From: Phycomyces blakesleeanus NRRL 1555(-)
Taxonomy: Eukaryota; Mucoromycota; Mucoromycetes; Mucorales; Phycomycetaceae
Direction: 5' to 3'
DNA length: 64,000 nt
Assembly: GCF_001638985.1 (NCBI RefSeq)
Contig: NW_017265134.1
Location: forward strand, 62,001-126,000
Translations under genes and position numbers: made by a program
Notes under the pieces: model-generated
What the model saw: the letters and a program-made list of their open reading frames with translations, nothing else
Database searches by the model: none
Told to the model about the DNA's origin: nothing
Shown here: positions 60,432 through 64,000 of the stretch, in pieces
Position numbering within the stretch: the stretch's first letter is position 1
How the letters are laid out: each line of letters starts with the position of its first letter

Positions 60432-60837
60432 TATACTCGCGTGTAAGCACCCCCCCTCACAAGCCTTTTAGGAACAAAGAGCAATCAAAAGGTTGTGTAT
60501 AGTGTGTTTGTGCAGTGTGTCTTGTGTGTAAGACGGACACTGGTATTAAGACAGTACGTTGGTATATGGTATATATATTATGCCGAAGACTATAATACGA
60601 GTAATAGACAACCGAAAAAAAAATTAGGCGAAACAGAAGAAAGAAAGGAAGAGAAAGAGGAAAGGGAGAAAACTGCTGCGCCAGTTTGGTTCAAAAAAGT
60701 AAAAATAAATAAAATCTAATACTATATTACTTTTCTTATATCAAAAAGAAAGAGAGAAAGAGAGAGAAGCTTATCGGAAAGTAGAAATTCTCACCAATGA
60801 GAAAGAGTAACAAAGCAAGCATTTACACAGTAATAGG

Positions 60838-60916
60838 CAGTGCACACACAAACACAAGCACAAGCACAAGCACAAGCACAAACACAAGCACAAGCACAAG
60901 CACAAGCACAAGCACT
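60838..60916 (+). repeat. CACAAG hexanucleotide tandem repeat
   Basis: About twelve near-perfect CACAAG units (some CACAAA), followed by GTCGTTAGTCGTTAGTCGCTAGTC, a short 7-8-bp repeat. Confidence 0.95.
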
Positions 60917-61545
60917 AGTCGTTAGTCGTTAGTCGCTAGTCACTTTACTGTATCTGAAGCACTTCACCAACAAAGATGACTCAAACAAGGTTGTATATGT
61001 CTTGTTTGCTTTCTCAATTACAAAATAAATATATTTTTATGTATACTAAAGAGATAATGAACCGGCGAAATATACTCCTTATTATCTGTCTATATTACTT
61101 TTTTTTTTGCTTTAATTATTCATTGGCGTTAAAGCTTATAATAGCTGTACTTTTAGACCAAAAATAAATAGATAAAATAAAGTATAAGGAAGAAGAAGAA
61201 CACTCATTTGTGGATTAAAATTGATTGAAAAAGGCTCCATGTCAACATGTACAAAGTTTAAAGGGAAATATTTTATGATACATATATACATATATAATTA
61301 TAAATAGGACATTGTTACAAAGACAGGGCAGCTACCAGCATCTGTGTAATTATTACTGTTAAAGTTCAAAAAGAAAGAAGGAGATATAGAGCAAGATTAT
61401 CACGCGTGTTGACTGTGTTACGTCGAATTCTAATGATCCGGGTCCACACTGACATCGGAATAAGCTGTCTAAAGATGATATGTAGTGCAGAAAGAAAAGA
61501 CGAAGAAAACAAAGAGACAGAGAGGAATTCGCTCTAATATGTATA

Positions 61546-61599
61546 TGTTGCGTGTTGCATGTTGCGTGTTGCGTGTTGCGTGTTGCGTGTTGCGTGTTG
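61546..61599 (+). repeat. GTTGCGT heptamer tandem repeat
   Basis: About eight units of GTTGCGT with one GTTGCAT variant. It lies in an intergenic stretch. Confidence 0.95.
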
Positions 61600-61692
61600 A
61601 ACAAGCAAGTAAGGCACACTTTTGGGTTTATTGGTTTTATATCAAAGGTAGTCATTGCGGCTAAAAGGTCTAGGAAAGACCAGCCCAGAATA

Positions 61693-62197
61693 AAGGGGGA
61701 CAAACCCGGAGCACTTTTGAAAACATTCACTCTAAGGACATCCCTAGGTTTTATGGAGCATGGTCATGAATTGGTTTATGACTCTATCCTATGTTACCTA
61801 TATGCATTTTATTACTATCAATTCTATGATACAATAGTTCCAAAGAGTATATTTGGTGTGATATAGTGGCCAATGCAAAATCGAATTCGTTGTGGCGCAC
61901 AGATGTTTATGTAAACCATAACATATAATCGAAGCTTCATATAAGTGTATAAACACTTGATATGATCTATTTGTAAGCAAAAGTCTCGTATCAAACATGT
62001 ATATATAATAGAAACCATAACAATCATTATGTTTCTCTAGTAGATAGGATAAAGGGAGGAACAAAGAAATGCTTTGATAAAATTTCTTAGCCTTCAAGGG
62101 TTCCCTTATTTTTACTCGGAGGCATTTGTTCCGACATAGGCTTTAAATTTCTCTTGATCTTCTAGCAGTCCCTAGAGTGCTCCAGGTTTGTCCCCTC
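61693..62197. mobile_element. Possible MITE with about 20-bp TIRs
   Basis: The left end contains GGGGACAAACCCGGAGCACT; the right end, reverse complemented, contains GGGGACAAACCTGGAGCACT. Both are flanked by TA (61691-61692, 62198-62199). There is no coding content, and the length is 505 bp. No second copy is in the window, so this rests on the inverted repeat alone. Confidence 0.55.
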
Positions 62198-63307
62198 TAA
62201 TAATGATTTTTATTGAAGGATTTGGTAAATACGCATACAAATATTATAATAATAAAATAAAAGAAAAGAAAAGAGAAGAGAAGAGAAGCATTCTTTTGGG
62301 TCAAACTTCTATTAATTAAACTTTAATCACAAAAGCTTAAGTTTAGGTAGGTTACCTTTAAAGACTGTTGGTTTCTCCCACTAATTCATTAATCATAATT
62401 CATAATTCATAAATAAACTTCAATATTGATGCATACAATCTTCCAAGGTTTAAATAGTGAAATACCAAAGAATATATATATATATATATATATCCTGAGT
62501 GATACAAGTCTTTTACAGGATTACCATGATCCTCCGTGTGTTCGTTTAAGTAAAATAAACCATGTCTATTTGATATATATATATATATACTTCTTTTTTG
62601 GAGCTGCAACGTAAAAGGATCATTCTGAAGCACTTGGGAGTCTAGTAGAATCACTCTTTATCTTCCCGTATTATTACTATTTACTGGAACTTACTATAGC
62701 TATGCAACGTGTCACCATGGTAATCACACCGTGCTAAACTTTCAACAGAAAGAATAAGAAGAAGAATAAAGGTAATAATAATTCAGCTCAAAAGCTTTTG
62801 TGTTTCTCCTGGATTACATTTCCTATTACCAATATAATCGTCCAAAATAAATAAATAAATAGGTGACCATCGACTTATGAAACCAGTTTGGCCAAACAGA
62901 AACTGCTTTTCCAAACATTCTTCATCATCATTTTTTTTAGTAAAGAATGTGCTTATGAATGAAAGTTGGGTCCGCAGACCATCTTTTACCAATAGTTGTG
63001 AGATATTCCAGCTCTTCTTTTTTTATTTTGCCAAATGTAAAAAGTTACTTCTTTAACTTTACCATCTTGGGTCTGTCTACTTTCACTCCATAATACAGTG
63101 TTTCTACTTGAGATCGAGACGATGTTAGTTTTTTTCTGGACAAACAAAAAAAAAGAAAATTGAGACACAACAGAATAAAATTTGGGATAGAAAGGAGATT
63201 TAGTTGAGACAAGGTAAAAATGACTAAAATGTTCTTTACCTGTAGGCATCTTTAAGTTTGCCTTCCAGAGTGAGGAACAACCACGTTCATTGTGTTGTTG
63301 TTGTTGG
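62198..63307. other. AT-rich spacer with possible minus-strand coding scraps
   Basis: AT dinucleotide runs lie at 62470-62495 and 62570-62590. Minus-strand frames at 62783-63110 show protein-like pieces (EELEYLTTIGKRWSADPTF, KQFLFGQTGFISRW) but no consistent model. They might be linked to the relic at 63308. Confidence 0.35.
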
Positions 63308-63523
63308 TCAAGGAGTAAACATTTCTGGCCTACAATTGCTACTCCAAATTTCCTGCACAATATAGAACATGACTTTTGCCGCCAGGGCATCCCTATTCCA
63401 AAAAGTATTACAGTTGTTGCAAACTAATATTGGGTGGATAGGTCTGTCGATGGCATTTCGGAAATACCTTTGGTATCTACTCTTACAGGAGTTGCAAACC
63501 TACACAATTCTCTTTCTTGTTTG
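63308..63523 (-). pseudogene. TnpB/Fanzor-like C-terminal zinc-ribbon relic
   Basis: A continuous minus-strand frame of about 72 codons begins after a TTTTTTTTTAG acceptor-like tract, with a TAG at 63500-63502 after QTRKRIV. It then reads VCNSCKS, about 17 residues, VCNNCNTFWNRDALAAKVMF, then RPEMFTP and TGA at 63308-63310. The order CxxC - spacer - CxxC - x3-5 - NRDxxAA is the C-terminal zinc finger plus RuvC-III Asp of TnpB and its eukaryotic Fanzor relatives. No RuvC-I or RuvC-II part was found in the remaining 480 bp, so it is a fragment or the rest lies outside. Another zinc ribbon is possible. Confidence 0.5.
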
Positions 63524-64000
63524 CTAAAAAAAAAGGTAAGCGAATTGGCTAAAAATTAATTTTCAATCGTCCAAAAACAACCAATATTCTCAATCTCAAG
63601 TAGAAACACTGTAATTAATTTTAATATGGTGCATATAACTTCAAATGTTTGGGACTGTTGAAATCGTCACTATTCCTTTTTTTTACCTTTTCCTTTCAAG
63701 AAACAGGTTCCTACAGTCTTTTTTTTATTACTTTATTTCAGCACATTACACAATCAAAATGAGTAATGGATATACTTATATATTAACAAAGATGACTAAC
63801 TTCAATGTATTTTGATGAGAGAGTATGTAGTATACCTTTTTCTTTAAAAATAAAACCAGTCTTCTTTAATGATTCAGTTAATCAACACGGCAAAAGCAGC
63901 TATGAAGACAACCTGATACAAATCAGGAAAAGACAATATCAAGGTCATCCAAACTGAGGCTTTAAAAAGAAAGAGAGAGAGAGAGAGAGAGAGAACAACT
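63524..64000. other. AT-rich end of window
   Basis: No gene recognised. A GA microsatellite lies at 63966-63993. Confidence 0.5.

Noticed and set aside
60838..61599. Short tandem repeats considered as CRISPR-like or telomeric arrays
   Set aside because: Units of 6-7 bp have no spacers, and CACAAG and GTTGCGT are not usual telomere units. They are internal and short, so they are simple satellites.

Overview
The window looks like nuclear DNA of an early-diverging fungus, most probably a Mucoromycota species. It is AT-rich, host genes have many short GT-AG introns, and the host proteins (UBA3-like NEDD8-activating E1, RNF216-like RBR ubiquitin ligase, DUF3605-like protein) are of fungal type. 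The organism assignment is inference from gene style; no rRNA or other marker gene is present.

Positions 1 to about 47,750 are a transposon graveyard. Its base is a head-to-tail array of one APE-type LINE family: the 3' tail of one copy (1-327), then copies alpha (342-11270), beta (11271-16056) and gamma (16057-27746), with a 5' fragment of a fourth, delta (28768-28926). Each has ORF1 (coiled coil plus an RNA-binding-like core) and ORF2 (endonuclease, reverse transcriptase, C-terminal zinc knuckle) joined by a 4-nt ATGA stop/start overlap. Two CACTA elements sit inside these LINEs with perfect 3-bp target duplications: CACTA-A (2166-8334, CTC) in ORF2 of alpha and CACTA-B (17143-24017, ACT) in ORF1 of gamma. 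A third, CACTA-C (from 28927), is more decayed. All three carry a tnp2-type transposase gene convergent with a second conserved gene of unknown function. Next come a broken Helitron (3' end at 35581; Rep/helicase gene 35925-41287) and a degenerate C2H2-finger transposase-like gene (41914-45356) with a second fragment at 34443-35211. Five solo LTRs of two families have landed in these elements, each with a 5-bp target duplication (four perfect, one with a mismatch). A TA-flanked MITE lies at 46503-46994.

From about 48,400 the DNA is host-like: UBA3 (48404-50505, 8 exons, intact, 431 aa) and, tail to tail with it, an RNF216-like RBR ligase (51828-54775, minus strand, 8 exons, 607 aa). Then come a Tc1/mariner-like relic (55644-57995) that brackets an unrelated broken gene, an intact two-exon DUF3605-like gene (58349-58940), microsatellite-rich spacers, a possible second MITE, and a short relic (63308-63523, minus strand) with the CxxC...CxxC...WNRDxxAA signature of TnpB/Fanzor C-termini.

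Nearly all transposon ORFs are closed by in-frame nonsense codons, most of which can be explained by C-to-T or G-to-A transitions. The closest to intact is CACTA-B: its second gene is open through all visible exons and its transposase has one visible stop. All exon models are read by eye from splice signals and frame, without transcript or database support.
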